NCBI RefSeq assembly: GCF_001039355.2
Contig: NW_019774703.1
Span: 210,088 to 270,246 of the forward strand
DNA length: 60,159 nt
From: Lingula anatina
Taxonomy: Eukaryota; Brachiopoda; Lingulata; Lingulida; Lingulidae
Direction: 5' to 3'
The notes under the pieces are model-generated. The model saw only the letters and a list, made by a program, of their open reading frames with translations, had not been told where the DNA came from and made no database searches. Below are positions 1 to 13,600 of this stretch, piece after piece. The translations under genes and the position numbers were made by a program. The stretch's first letter is position 1; each line of letters opens with the position of its first letter.

Positions 1-106
1 TCTATTTTGACCGTCTTCCGACAGAAAACATTAGATACCCGTCAATGTAAACTTGAAAATCTGACCGTCTTCCGGAAGACCCAGAAGATGGCCTAAATCC
101 GCCCCT
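1..106. mobile_element. Dispersed MITE-like element, copy 1 (3' part)
   Basis: Right end cctaaatccgcccctg (91-106) is complementary to the left end caggagcggatccag of the copy at 51604, allowing mismatches. Positions 31-106 match 51676-51751. The left part, if present, is outside the window. Confidence 0.5.
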
Positions 107-201
107 GTATTGAGTAAATTTCTTGGTGATTTAAGTTTTTTAAAGGTCTAACACTCATTGTTTGCCCTAATATACTGGTAAAGTGCACTCTGCATTTCCA
201 G

Positions 202-1954
202 GACGTTAGTCATGCAGCGTTGGTTGTATGGGACAAAGAAGGATCTGCAATATTTGTTTCAAAATCTCCGCTTGTCTGTGCCCTTGTTCTTGATAAGGAG
301 AACAGTCAATTCTGAAGTGCACGGACATGGAATAGGACGTCACAGCAAAGAGGAGGTGTTAAAAATTGGGAAGGATGACCTGAAAGCTTTGTCTGATTAT
401 CTGAGTAAGAACTAAATTAGAACATTAAGTTTTTAAGGTGAGGATAGATATATGGAGATGGTTTGCTGTTTCATTAGTAGATTCAGACAGATAAAATACA
501 CTGTACATCAGAAAGTCATCTGGGGCATTGTTATAGTGAATGATGTTCACCAGGAACTGTCTCAGATTGACTGAAAAAGTCCTACGTGTTGGACAAAAGC
601 ATTCAGAGGTATAATAACTTTCAAATTGTGTAGGAATTGAATAGTGTATGCTATGACAATGTATTCACCGGTTTAACTTTCAGTATAATCTTGAACAAAC
701 TGCTTTATTTTGCAGGAAATAGTGTACCTCATGCTATTAGTGGTGTAGCTGCGTGTAATTTGTTTTTAATTTTGCTTCAGCCAGACAACAATTGCACTAA
801 CTCATCAGTTGTACTAGAGGCATCTAACAGATATTTCAGTTGTTTCTTTACTTACTGTGATGCTATTTTCATAAACCAAAGTTTAGCATTATATTTACAT
901 GCACCTTTACCTTTTATTAGCCTGATTAACTTTCAGGTGTTATATTTTATTTAAACAAATATGGTAACATATGTATATATGTGTTAATGCCTCTATACTA
1001 GACTTGGTATTTAGTAAGGGATATAATGCCAACTGTCATAAACTACTGGTACTACAAAGTATCAATCATCATTATAATTGTATGTTTACTATGTTTTTAT
1101 CCTTTTTGACCTCTAAATGTTCAAGAAAAGTTTAAGGTAGATGCAAGTCTTAAACTACAGTAATTGATATGAGTATGGTTTTCTATAAATTTATGAAATT
1201 GCTTGGTGCAGCATCCCATTTAAACATGCCATGGAAAGAATACCTGGTACCTAATATATGAAGATAACCTGTTGATAATTTCAGGTCAGAAGCCATTCCT
1301 GATGGGGGATGAGCCCTGTGAGGCGGACTGTGCCGTCTTTGGTATGCTGGCCCAAGTAGTCTGGCAAATGCCAAATTCTCCACATGAAATATGGATCAAA
1401 AGTAGGTTCACTGGCCAGTGCCTGATTAGTGAAGTTGGTAGATATTATCTTCAATTGTATCTAAATGTAATTCAATCTAAATCTTCTGAGAGTCAGTTGC
1501 CTTTATTGAATACAAGCCAAAGTCTGTCAAGCATTGCTGAATTGTATTGTATTTTAGGAAGGATGGTTTGCTTGAATACCAAGTTTCTCATTTTTGAGCC
1601 ACTCTCATAATGGATATTGAGACTGCTGATTTCACTCAAAATGATAAAAATTTGAATTTTGGAACTTGAAAATGGGCTTTAGATCTTAATTTGCTATATG
1701 GTTTTGAATGGGATATACCTTGTTAAAATTGCTATAATTTCCAGGAAAATTAAATCTTTGCTGTATAAAGGCCTTGTGTTCATTGTGGCTTTAAGGGTTC
1801 TTTGTGATTATACTATCTAATATATGATTATACTATGACATTCGTTGCAGAAGAGTTTCCAAACCTCATTGAATATTGCTACAGAATGAAAGAGCGCTTT
1901 TGGCCAGACTGGGATGAAAATATCACTGAACCTGAAAGAAAGAAGATGGAATAA
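202..1954 (+). CDS. FAXC: Failed axon connections (FAXC)-like protein, C-terminal exons, cassette A (5' part outside window)
   Basis: Three coding exons: 202-404, 1285-1401, 1851-1954 (stop TAA 1952-1954). Each is bounded by AG acceptors and GT donors, and all junctions keep one frame. Together they encode about 140 residues of a metaxin/GST-C-like fold. Exon 1 carries the family signature GHGIGRHSKEEV, exon 2 has FLMGDEPCEADCAVFGMLAQ (compare DATVFGHLAQ in vertebrate FAXC), and exon 3 has RMKERFWPDW (compare RIRRKFWPEW). The N-terminal thioredoxin-like half must lie left of base 1: exon 1 starts with one base finishing a codon and no upstream exon is visible. Fax was found genetically in Drosophila as acting with Abl in axon development; its biochemistry is poorly known. 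Cassette B (4233-5239) repeats this exon set. Confidence 0.8.
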
Positions 1955-4232
1955 GATTATACAGTGTTAGAATATAAGATGAAGATTACATAAATCAATG
2001 GAATAAAAACTGAGGAGCAAATAATTTTACTTACTTAGAAATGAGAAGAATTATTAAATGTGGAGATGCCAATTGAAGGGAAGTGCTTTGATAGAAATTC
2101 GCACCAACAGTACCTTGACCCTGTGGATATATTACATATGTCAGAAGTAATTTCATAAGTACAGGTGATAAACATAATTGACTACCCAAATGATTTGAAC
2201 ATGTGAAGCTTGATTTCTTTTTCTGTATGTATACATAAACCGTAGGACTATTGCTTAACTATGGATACAGTTTTGTGTGATGTATCAACCATTTACTACT
2301 GAATGATTTCTGCCTACCCAATCTCTTAATTCTTGGTGCTACTGATGTTCAGATGTACACATAAGGACCCAGCAAAGGTAGATTTTGGCTCAGTGAACAG
2401 GTCCATAGTTTTACTGATGCAGAATGGGGATCATAACAGTCATTGATGAAATAGTTTTGATAGTCCAACATATTATACAATTTATTTTCGATGTTAATAT
2501 ATATATATATATTTTTGACAAGTTTTTTGTGGTTCCTTTTCTGGTATTAGTGTTAAGGGAAAGTAACAACATTTTTACTGTTTTAGCAACAATACTGGTA
2601 TGTTCATTTGTATACCTCTGTATGCAATTGCTACAATGCTGATTTGATTTTGATATACAGTTAACACTTGATTTTATGAATGTAATGGTTGTGCACTTGT
2701 GAAATAAGCAGAGTTTTTATAATTCACCTGTTTGAAAGTACACATTTTGGAAACTAACAACATTTGTATTGTTTTTTTTGTTTTTTTTTTTTTCAAAAAT
2801 GTATGTTATACCTCCCTTCATTAATGCTACAATGCTGATACACGTTGTATGTTAGCATGTATATATGATTGCACATAATGTGCTTGATATTTTCGATACA
2901 AATCGCTTTTTTCTTGAATATTTCAGGTTATGGTTATTGTTAGAGCTAACAGTTCAGGTTGCAGTGTAAATCAAATAATTTGTAAAGCATTTTATATAGT
3001 CACCTATTTTTTCCAAGGAATTAAAAGTGTTTCTAGAGCTTATTATGCTTTACTATTATATGTTACATTGTTTGGTGATTTCAAGAGTTTATTGAAGAGT
3101 TTATTGAATCATACTTATTGTATGGTTGTCTTAATTTGTGTTTCTTTATGTATATTTTAATGAACCCTTCAATTACAAAATGTGAATGTTGATTGCTTTT
3201 GTTCCTTTTTTGGATATACGAAATAAACAGGCCATAGTTATTGTCAAATATGCACAGAGAAATTTTTTCATAATGAAATAATTGTAATAGAGTAGGAACA
3301 GTCGGTGGCAATAAACTTCAGTTAAATGCAGAGCAATGACTTTTTTCTCAAACTTTATTTTTAACTGTACCTCAGTAATGGAAGTGATGTTCTTTGTGAA
3401 ACTGGAAGTAGGAGATTTATATTTTTGGAATTTACATAAATAACCTAGTCTGAAATGAGGAGTAATATTTTGGAAAAGATTTGAGTCGAGAGGTTATTGT
3501 AATTTTTATTGGCCACCAAGATGAAGGTACTAGTATTTGAGAGGTAAATTAGCATTGGGTATATTCCATTTTTATTGCCTTAAACCATAATATTTTCGTC
3601 AACCAATATGCCCATCTTGAAAAATTATGTTCATATTTTATCAAATTGGTCAAGTTGCCTCTCATTTTATTGGATAGTCTATTTGCTCTGTAACTCAATC
3701 TGGTACTTTTTCCATAAACATCATCATATTTGAACTATTGAGATTTCCAATTACCAGGGATCAACTTGGATCAATATACCCAACCTTCTGAAAATACATA
3801 AAGCCCAGGTCCCAACTGAAAGTACGGGCTGCTACGTGTGGTCTACGGCCAAAAAAAAAAAGGGTGGAAAACATGGGAGTTCGTGCATGAGGAGCACGTC
3901 CATCGTGCAGCTTTTGGAGGACACAAACAGCACATAGAAACTTTTCGACATGATCAACAGCTGCTATGTGCGATCTAGCTGCGTCCTAGTCGGACACAAG
4001 GAACCTAAAAAACATGCGTCCAAAACGTAGTTGGGACCTAGGCTTAACATTATCAGAATGTGTGTGCTTAGTGAGTGGTGTCTTTTCGTCTTCTTCCATT
4101 TTACCCGTGGTTTTGTCTTTGCAAGTGAACCAGAAACAGTAGAGACAAGGTGTGCAAAGCAATTAAAATACAAATATCTGTATTGCCGGTAAGGATTGAA
4201 TTCAGTTTCTAAATATTTCCATTTATTCTTAG
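1955..4232 (+). other. Spacer between FAXC-like cassettes A and B
   Basis: AT-rich DNA with no recognisable exon on either strand. It probably contains the 3' UTR of cassette A, with possible poly(A) signals AATAAA at 2002-2007 and 3222-3227. A MITE-like element occupies 3801-4045. The absence of an N-terminal domain here bears on whether cassette B is an independent gene. Confidence 0.5.
3801..4045. mobile_element. MITE-like element with 17-bp terminal inverted repeats
   Basis: The left end aagcccaggtcccaact (3801-3817) and right end agttgggacctaggctt (4029-4045) are inverted repeats with one mismatch in 17. The 245-bp interior is GC-richer than its surroundings and has no coding capacity. 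Flanks are TA-rich and no clean target-site duplication is evident. The transposon superfamily cannot be assigned. It sits in the spacer just upstream of cassette B exon 1. Confidence 0.6.
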
Positions 4233-5239
4233 GTGCATTCTGCTGACATATTCGTATATAGATGTCAGTTTCATTGGGCTATACGTCAGATGGCCTCTCT
4301 CCTGGATTGCAAGAAAAATAATATTACGCTACTTCAGAAAAAGTAGTTGGTCACATGGGATAGGTCGCCACTCCAAAGAACAAGTGGAGCAGATAGGAGC
4401 TGATGATCTGAGAGCAATCTCTGCCTTTCTAGGTATGGGTTTAGCCAATTAAACACCATCCTCTTTGCTGGAGAAGGCTGTTGCAATAATAATTATTTTT
4501 TCAGATATGTGGTAAAGACAGGCCAAATACTGTAAATATTTCTGGGTGTGTATCTTAGCATAAGAGAATCTAAGAAGGGGCCCAAACAGGGTGACATTGC
4601 AGTAATAAATCTCCATGGGAGACTTTTGCATGAAAGAACACTTAAGTTTCATTTCAGACAGACTGATGAGTTATATGAAACTGGTTTCAGGGGACAAGGC
4701 CTTTTTCATGGGGGATCAGCCTTGTGAGATTGACTGTGTTCTGCTGGGGATGCTGTCACAGATATTGTGGCATATGCCAGATGGACTCCCTCTGAAAACT
4801 GTAATGATGGGTAAATAATACTAAAAGCCTTTTACAGTTTTTGCATAATAGGGGTAACACAAATAAAATAGCTTCAAAAATATTTCTCTCCTGTTTTAGC
4901 AAACTGGTTTTATAAAACTAATAATTCAATGCAGTATTTCATAAAAATTTCTTTTGCATGGGTTGAATGGGTTGAATTATTACCTTATTCCATCAGAATG
5001 AAGCTTTGTATCTAATGGCTTTATATCTCTTTACCAATTTCATTATTACTATTATTATTATATTTACTATTTTTGGAAAGTTTCCTCACTTGCCAAAACA
5101 ATTATTTTCAGTGGAATGCATAAACGTTTGCCAGTATTTGGAGCGAATGAAGGCAAAGTTCTGGCCAGATTGGGAAGATTGTCTGCTGAAATCCAAACGT
5201 GCCATCAACTTCTATGAGGAATTGAAACACAGGATTTGA
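4233..5239 (+). CDS. FAXC-like C-terminal exons, cassette B (tandem duplicate; alternative 3' end or N-truncated paralogue)
   Basis: Three exons: 4233-4432, 4691-4810, 5112-5239 (stop TGA 5237-5239). They encode a second FAXC C-terminal region: SHGIGRHSKEQVEQIGADDL, FFMGDQPCEIDCVLLGMLSQ, and LERMKAKFWPDW with a longer tail ending FYEELKHRI. Exon sizes (200/120/128 versus 203/117/104 bases) and every intron phase match cassette A. Exon B1 is open in the phase that matches A1, so it is not frameshifted. No exon for the N-terminal thioredoxin-like half was seen between 1955 and 4232. B is therefore either spliced to the shared upstream exons as an alternative 3' end, or a truncated duplicate without its own start. 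The B1 acceptor (ttattcttag) and the first 40 residues, which are weakly conserved, are the least certain parts. Confidence 0.65.
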
Positions 5240-5482
5240 GGAAATTGCTTTAAAATGATGTAAAAGATAATGCAGTTATCATTCTGTATTCAATCTTTTA
5301 TGCACAAGAGATTCTTGTAATTTTAGGTGAGGTATTGCATGATGCATATGCTTTAACATAATCTTTTACATAAGTTTTAAAAATATTTCAGAAATTTGTT
5401 TATAATACAGCTCACTATATTTTGTATATCAATTTGCAGATTTCTTGAAATTCAGCAGTTGTTTTTGGTTTAGTAGTTTTTG

Positions 5483-5488
5483 AATAAA
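5483..5488 (+). terminator. Poly(A) signal AATAAA, FAXC-like cassette B
   Basis: AATAAA 244 bp past the cassette B stop, giving a plausible short 3' UTR that ends near 5505. The XPO7 3' UTR converges from the other strand about 0.4 kb away. Confidence 0.45.
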
Positions 5489-5925
5489 TGAAAGAAGTAC
5501 TTTGAAAATGCAAACTACCAATTGCCTCTCGTTCATGAGACAGTGGCTATGTTTGCTGGACTGTTAACCAACTTAGCTGGGCTATTTTAACATCATAATT
5601 GTATACTTCCTGGCATGCATGCAGTGAGTTGGATTGCATATTTGGAGGGTTTTATGTGTGTGTGATTGAAATGCTCAAATTGTAAACAAAGGGTAGATGC
5701 ATGTTTGACAAGAGGTCCTGTAAAGTTTTCCTGAAATTCTTTGTCAGGCAATTATTTTTGTTCACTTTTTGCTTCCCAGTGTCAGCTCTTCAAAATCTGC
5801 CTTATACAGCTAGCATATTGAAAATAAGCAACCATATGCCCTTAACAAAAACAGCTCCAGGATGAATCTTCAACAAATAACATAACAACAAATAATTTTG
5901 TTGATTCAATGAATTTTTTCATCAC

Positions 5926-5931
5926 TTTATT
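5926..5931 (-). terminator. Poly(A) signal (AATAAA on minus strand), XPO7
   Basis: TTTATT on the plus strand reads AATAAA on the minus strand. It lies about 1.76 kb downstream of the XPO7 stop, and the interval 5905-7689 shows no other gene, which fits a long 3' UTR. Confidence 0.4.
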
Positions 5932-7689
5932 ATATAAACAAAGTTCAGAAGCTTGACCCTTTGCAAAACTGTTCCATCCACAGAATACAGACTTTTTGTT
6001 GCCACATCACTCTCAATACAACCGTCAACAGTATTTATTGCTTCCAACAAAACAACCCAGGGGCATCATCTGGCATAATTCTTTGTGAGGGACCCAATAC
6101 CTATTCTGTTGAAACCACATTGATGTCTTGATAGAGAATTGTGACCTTTAAAGTGTCCACCAACCAACCACTGGTAATTCTGTACAGAGGGTAGACTATA
6201 GAGCTTTGCAAAAAAATAGACAATTTTTTCCAGAGATGAAATCTAGAAGTCAAGATTGTTATCTTAACTGACATTTCCCCTGAAATCAAATTTCATATCC
6301 TTCTGCGCTTTTCATCCCAAGCCTACTGTTATAAAGCAATGCCCACTAATTCATCAACAGAAACTATAATTCAATATGGCAGTGTAAAACATCATCATTA
6401 GATAAGTTTTCTCCAATTGATCAAGTTCCAATTATGAAAATGTAGTGATAGCTGATGAAATGATGTCATTTGAAATGGAATAGCTAATGCAATTACTACT
6501 AGCACTATTAAAATGAGATGTCAGTGATTGAATTTCATATCAGCAATCCACTAAGACTGAAATGAACACGAGTTGTTGACTGTATCTTGTAAAACCATAC
6601 CTTTTCTTAAATTCAAACTACTCAAGATATAAACAGGCAGTTACTGAAATGCTGAAAGGCATGCAAATACTCTATACTTTTTTAAAAGTATTCATTACTC
6701 TTTCAAACTAGGCTTCTTTTAGTAGGACAACAAAATCTCGGAATGTTTAGCATTGTGTTTGCATCCTTCATTTACATGCATTCACATACAGTTCTGAATG
6801 TATAATACATCCACAAGCTTATGACAGTGTCACCAACTGCAGATAACCTCAACTATTACATGTTGGCCCAATCACTCCACGAGACATTTTGAATCAACAT
6901 TTATAATGCAACCCTTCTTCATGCACTCAGAAATTGTTTCCCTCTTGATAAGCAAGTCTTTAAAAGATTTCAGATGAGTCAGAGTTAGCATTCCATGACA
7001 ATATCCCACATTTCTATTGGATTGGAAAGGCTATTTGGGTCTCTGTCTCAAGCACTGGTAAGCACTACATGGAACAAATACAATCTTATATCTTCTTTCA
7101 TTTCACCATTGGCATGAATACAAAGTGCACCAGGGCTCTTAAGGAACCATGAAAATTTGGCATTTCCTGTATTATACGTCTTCTAGATCAGTGGGTTTTT
7201 CCCCCAATAAGAATTAATGCCTCCTTACACAAGAAGAATCAAATAAGACATTGATTTTCTGTATTTCATAAACATTGTAGCAAAGAATTCATTCTTCAAA
7301 ACCTTATTAATTTTTTCAAAGCATTTCCATGATTTTGGATCAAGGAACAACACTCCTATTATTAAAACTGCTACATTGAACTGCTTTCTTTGTGGAAGTG
7401 TTTTTATTTCCTATCTCGGGCATCTGTTAAACGACTGTTGTGATGACAAATCTATTCTTTCATTGACTTTGGCATCAAAAAGAAAAACACCAGCAACCAT
7501 ATGTTCATTCTTGGGATGTGGTGCTTATTAAATGCACTGCTTCATAACCCCTCTGCGGATGATTCTCTTCCTTCCATGATTTTGGCATCGAACAGAATGC
7601 TCTCAGTATTCTTGACGTTACTCCAGAGCCCCGTCTTCAAGATCACCTTAACCACTGTATCCGATGGAATATATCCACATTGCCAAGTG

Positions 7690-10600
7690 TTAACTCATCA
7701 TGTCATTCAAGGAAGTAACATTTGATGTAGGTGCTTTCAGTGAGTCATTGACATCGCGACGGAAAACTGATAAATTCTGTGTAAACCTGGTAAGAAAAAA
7801 GTTTAAATTACATTCCTATCAAAATATCAAAAAATATTTACAAATTTTGTAATTTTAACTTTTGTGATTTTAATTTTTGCCAAAGATTACAGAAGTAAGA
7901 ACTTTTCATCTGCTGGATCAAAAAGAGGATTTTTAAGCTTTGAGAAATTAAATATAATATTCGATGCTATCTAACAAGGAGCTACCAGAATATCACAAGG
8001 GTAAAAGTATTCCTTACCTATCCCTATTTTTGGTCAGCAAAGACCTTTCAATGCCATCCATTAGGCTTTCAAAGCACTGTGCCATTGCTTGCTGCTTGTC
8101 TGCTGGCTGGCTGGAAATAATATTGTCTCGCAGTTTGTTGAAATACTGAAATTAAAAAAAAAAAAAATCATTATTTGATAAAAAAAAATTTAACCCAAAA
8201 AGAAACTTGGGATTATTTAAATTTAAAAAAAAAAAAAAAAAAAATTAAATTCATTGTTTTTAACATTCTTCATTGACATCTTATCTTACCCACTGTGCAC
8301 CGAGACAGCTGTAATGGAATCAAGACACAGAAATGACAATAATTCCACTCTCAATCTTTACTTAAATATCCATGCTTTCCTTGAGGCCCATAAGATCTTA
8401 CATGAATAGAAAATTTTTCATTGTGCATAATAAGACCTGGCATGTAACACTCCTTAACTTAGTAATATAAGGCATATCGAGTTATAGGGAGCAGTATAAG
8501 ACCTAGCATGCCTAATACTCACTTCTTCATTGAGCAGTATGAGACCTAAAAGAGGCCTGGACATAGACCACTGGTTCCTGCAGTCCTCAAACATGATGAT
8601 ATTCAAAACTGTAGAAAGCATCTGAGAGAAAAAATTACAGACTTTAAATTCTTGTGACTGTCTGGTTAAACAAAACTGGGGTCATAAAGAGAAGTTTGGT
8701 ATACTGGCAAAAAGGTCGTTTCTATAGGGCCTAAATTTGTCTTTTACATACAATTTCACCATATTAAGTATACTGCATTTAACATTCTATTATTTTCAAC
8801 AAAAAATTCACTAGATGGTGTTCCTACTTTATAACATATCATACAGATTATCTGACAGAAGTGGCACTTTGTTTAAACAAAAGATGCCAAATTTGTCTGG
8901 TGTTAATACACAGACTCACCTGTTGTAATATATCTGGATGTAACTCCAGAACTCTAAGGAAGGTTTCACTGTCTCCAACCTGATGTGGGTGGGGTTTCTT
9001 GTGCTTTTTGGTGAGGCGTTTAAACAGATGAGTAACAATGTTGTCCAGGACTGCACAGCAACCTGTACAAACCATTGTATCTGAAAATGATATAAAACGT
9101 TGTTGTAGGGGAAAAAGGAGAAAAGTACATCTTGTCAGTGCACAGGGCACTATACATTATCATTGCAAGAGTGTTAGATGTGACAGTACAGAGTTGGGTG
9201 TGACAATACAGTTAAGAAACAGTCCTGTGTTTGTAATTGAAACTGATAAGGCAATTAAATAATTAACAGAATTTCAATTAGGCTACAGATTATAACATAA
9301 AAACACATTTCTCCACTATTACCACCTGTAATCTTTAACATTGCCAATGGATTTGTAAAGAAAAAGTTGAATGGATCAGCTAAGTTCCATATACTTATTC
9401 AAAGAAACAAAAAAATCCTTATCTAGTATATGTTATATAAAACTCACCTAATGCTGTGAGCCCATCAGATATTGTGGATAAGATATACAGAAAGACTTGG
9501 GGCTCTAAATTACTTATGAATGTCATGTGGTCTTGTGCTATGCATTCTAAAAGGCCATAGTAAGTTTGGCTGAGTTTTGGGTAATCCTGTTTAAAAAAAT
9601 AGAGAAAATTACAAAAAAATTAAACACAAAATCAATATCTTAAATAATATAAACACTTGTATCTATAGCAATTTTCACAGTCTTAAAAGATTAGCTGCTG
9701 TATGAAAGCAATCTGCCCATTATGTTTTATTTCAATTTTGTTCAAAGTGCTCCTCCGTAGCAGAGGACTTACCAAAAGGTCTCCTTGGGGTATTGACAAC
9801 AGAAGCTTCACAAACATTTGCAAAGCGTTCTCCAGAGCATCATCCCCATAGAGCCTGAAGACGCCATAATTCACATAACCACCACACAATGCTGCCTTTA
9901 ACATATTAAAGCAAATAGAAATGCCCTTCAGCTTCATTGGATACATTTGATCTTTGGGGATGTCTCCAAGACTAAGTATACGTGAACCTGGAAAATGTAA
10001 AATTCCAAATTAAAAATATTACATTTAATAATAATTACTTTCTGAATACATACTATAGTGCTTCTTTTTTTTTTTGTTATATTCAAACCTGAAATATTAC
10101 AAGATATTCTACTCCAATTTACTTTTTGCAAGTTTAAGAAACTTTCTTTTAAATACCGAGTTTAAATAATCCATTATAAAAAATTTACTATTAAATGGAC
10201 CACAACTAACTCAATCAACATGCACCTACCATAGGCCACCATAATTTTGCTGATTTCTCTGAACAACAAAATCCCATTTGGCGAAGAGACATCAAACTGT
10301 AATCTTTGAGATCTGCAGATTACAGAAAATTAAAAGAGATATTTTAAATGCATTTTTCATGAATCTAATTGCGTATAGGTTCTATAAATACCATATCAGG
10401 ATTAAAAAAAAAACTATGTCAAATAAACAGAAAGCATCTTACAATGCCCTGACAATTTTCAAAATGGAAAACCATTAGTGAAAAAAAAAATTAAAATGAA
10501 CTGAACCAAAATTTTGACAAGATCAGTACAAAAAAAGGTAGCAAGTATCCGATAATCAACATGAAACTGGCCATGCTAAGAAAAAACTTCGTTTAATAAT

Positions 10601-13600
10601 TCACAGCCTTTTCTGCACATATTTAAACGTTCTCCAGATAAGACATAATAACAACGAGATTATATAGTAAAAGTTATAGCCAATTCACAACTTAATTTCA
10701 AGATAATGCTCTCACTGCCTGTCACCTTCAGTGGGGTGAGGCATCATGTTTTCAAAAAGCCTACTGTGATCATCGTCTTAAGAGATGTACCCATACAGAC
10801 CTGTTCTGAGCTAGCTCTGCCATGAGTTTGAGTATTGGTGTGGTCACGGCTGGGTCATGGTACCACAGTTCAACTGCCCGTAACAATATGGGAGTATATG
10901 TAGGGTAACTACATACATGTCAAGAAAAGTGAACGGGATATGAAAATAACTGACAAATTCACAATGACATCTGCAAAATAATTATACTTTTCAATTAAAA
11001 ATTCAATATTTTTATATAACATAACGGTAAACAGTTATATAAACAATAGCTACCAAGACCTAAAAATCCTTTTCTTCAAGTTTTAATGACCTTCAGCATT
11101 ACAATCATGAGGAAAAGGGGGTAATTGAAGTAATATTATTATTATTCCAGACTAAACTCAAGGATACACCCAATCAAAGAGCATCATATAACTGGTTTTT
11201 GTGTTAAATGCAAATGCAACTCCTCTGAGATCCCGGGCAAGGCCTATCAAAGCTCTCTGAAAAAGACATTTTATGTATAAATCAGAAACAAAGTTCACTA
11301 TGCTCATCAATGCATGAACATAACTGCATGTAAATGTAAATGCAATGACACACACTTCAAACAATCCACTAAAAATATCTTTCAGTAAATACTAAATATA
11401 AAATGCTGCAAGAGTGTTTAAGACACCTACCCAACTTGCTTAACCTCAACTCTTGATCTTGACCTACCTTGACCTCTGCTTCCCTGAAATTTGGGGTTTC
11501 TGCTGCTGCCAACATGTTGCCAACTGCATCAAATGCACCTGAAGATCAAGATACAATTTAACAAACCAGTCTTACTGACCAGTAATAACACATTTCTACT
11601 AGGCTATAAACACCTTGAATATAAGTAATTTTCTTACTCCACCTCTTCCTGCTAATAATGATAACTTAAAATATCACTTTAATGGCATAACCCAGCTATC
11701 ATCCAATATCCTACCTGTAAGTGGCATCATGAAAAGTTCAAACCTTTCCTCATCCTCCCCAAGGTCCACCATGAGGAGGCGGCCCAGAGCTGTATAGAAG
11801 ATGGTGCGGCACCGCATGTCTTTGATCCTATTGGTGCCTGTATTGGCAGTGCCCAAGAATGGGAAATGCTCACTCTGAAATAGACATTTTAAAATTAAAA
11901 TAATGTTTCATGATAAATATAATTCTTATTAAAAAGACGCAGTTCATCTTCTTTTCATTAGTGACTTTTCTCAACGAATTGTTCCTTTTTTAATTGCAGC
12001 TAACAAAATCTCCCTCAATTTTCTAGTATCCATTTTCAAATGCACATATCAATGGTTTTATATTTCACATTTTTCCCCAAATTTAACTTTTCTCAAGGTG
12101 TTTATAAAACCCCTAGATAATCAATCCCGTCAAAATTGCAACTATAATTCATAAATATATATGACTACATCACAACTCCTTTGTACTTACTGTATGGCTA
12201 TTGAGAACAAATTGCACAGCCTCTAGTTTGACTAGTTTGCGCACACTGCTGTAGCCCACAGACAGGTCGCTGAGCAGCTGTAACGTCTTGTTGATTATCA
12301 GCTCACTTCCACCCCAGTACTTTAAATTTGTGATTCTGAAATCATCAAAGGAATAAAATGCTGACATAATATATTAGAGCCCTACTTATATGATTTAATA
12401 TCAGATTCTAATCAAGCCAGAATTTACATGGTTCAATATCATATACATAATACACAAAAATTTTCATCATGAAATAATATTCTGTCTTGTTCTTTATACC
12501 TTCTTGGAAATAATAATCAATTATAATTTATAAATCAGCAAATGATTATAAAACAGAAATGACTAAACTGTAATTATAAACTTACATTTTCCCAACAAAC
12601 ACACTTAGCACCATAGATTCATCCCCAAGCCCAAGCACCTCTGACAGCCTTCTATATACCTAGATCACAGAACAAAGGACACCTGACATAGTGCTGAGAA
12701 ACTTTTTGATACAGTAAATAAACATATGCACTAAATGAGAAAAACTATAGAAATTTATAAAGCATCATGACAAAAAAAGACATCAAGAAATATCCTGAAA
12801 AACAACAAAAAACGACAACTTATATGCAAGAAACTGAACTTAAGAATATTGCAATTTTTACTATTTTCTTAAGCACAATGCTACCTTGGAAGTTTTCTGT
12901 ACTTGATCTCCAACATAAATCTTCCTGAACTGCTCAAAGAAGCTAAGCATAGCCAGGTCTAATTTTTCACACCCTCTTTCCGCAAGACGGGAATCTGTTA
13001 AATTCATTAGCTGAAGGACCCTGTGTGAAATACATATTCTGTTTCAATAGCTTTCACTTAATATTATTTCATCATTTTATGGGGCTTAATATTGTAAAAT
13101 ACTAGACAAAATATGTATAATATGAAATCAATTGAAGACAACACAAGGATTAACTTTGTAGAAAAAAAATTATGTGGCAATTATTGTTGCATGTAAGAAT
13201 ATAATTAACTAAAAGTAAAAAAAATGTTAAATCAGCAATGACCCCCAGAAACCCTTCCCCATATCTATGCTACTGCATGGGTCTAGATAATTGATAACAA
13301 ATATCATGATAACAACATTAAAAACCTGCTTCCATACATGGTTATTTTAAAGTTTTGATGAATTAAAATTAGCTGCATTGCCATAAGAAAAATAAAAATT
13401 GTAAAAAAAAAATTAGGCAATGCAAAGCTCTGACCTGCAAACCAGCTCCCCATCCATAGCATCATGATCATCTGTGCTAGCAAATGAAACACGTCCTCCT
13501 ATCACAGCACCAATTATATATACAAGCCACGTTAGGCGGCCTAAAATAGAGAATACATTTCACAGATTAACTGTTGCCGAACTGACAAACTGAATCATGA

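Noticed and set aside
4233-4432. Apparent frameshift in FAXC-like exon B1 (first read as FVYRCQFHWAI, then shifting frame)
   Set aside because: The other frame is open through the whole exon and is the one that matches the splice phase of exon A1, so no frameshift is needed.
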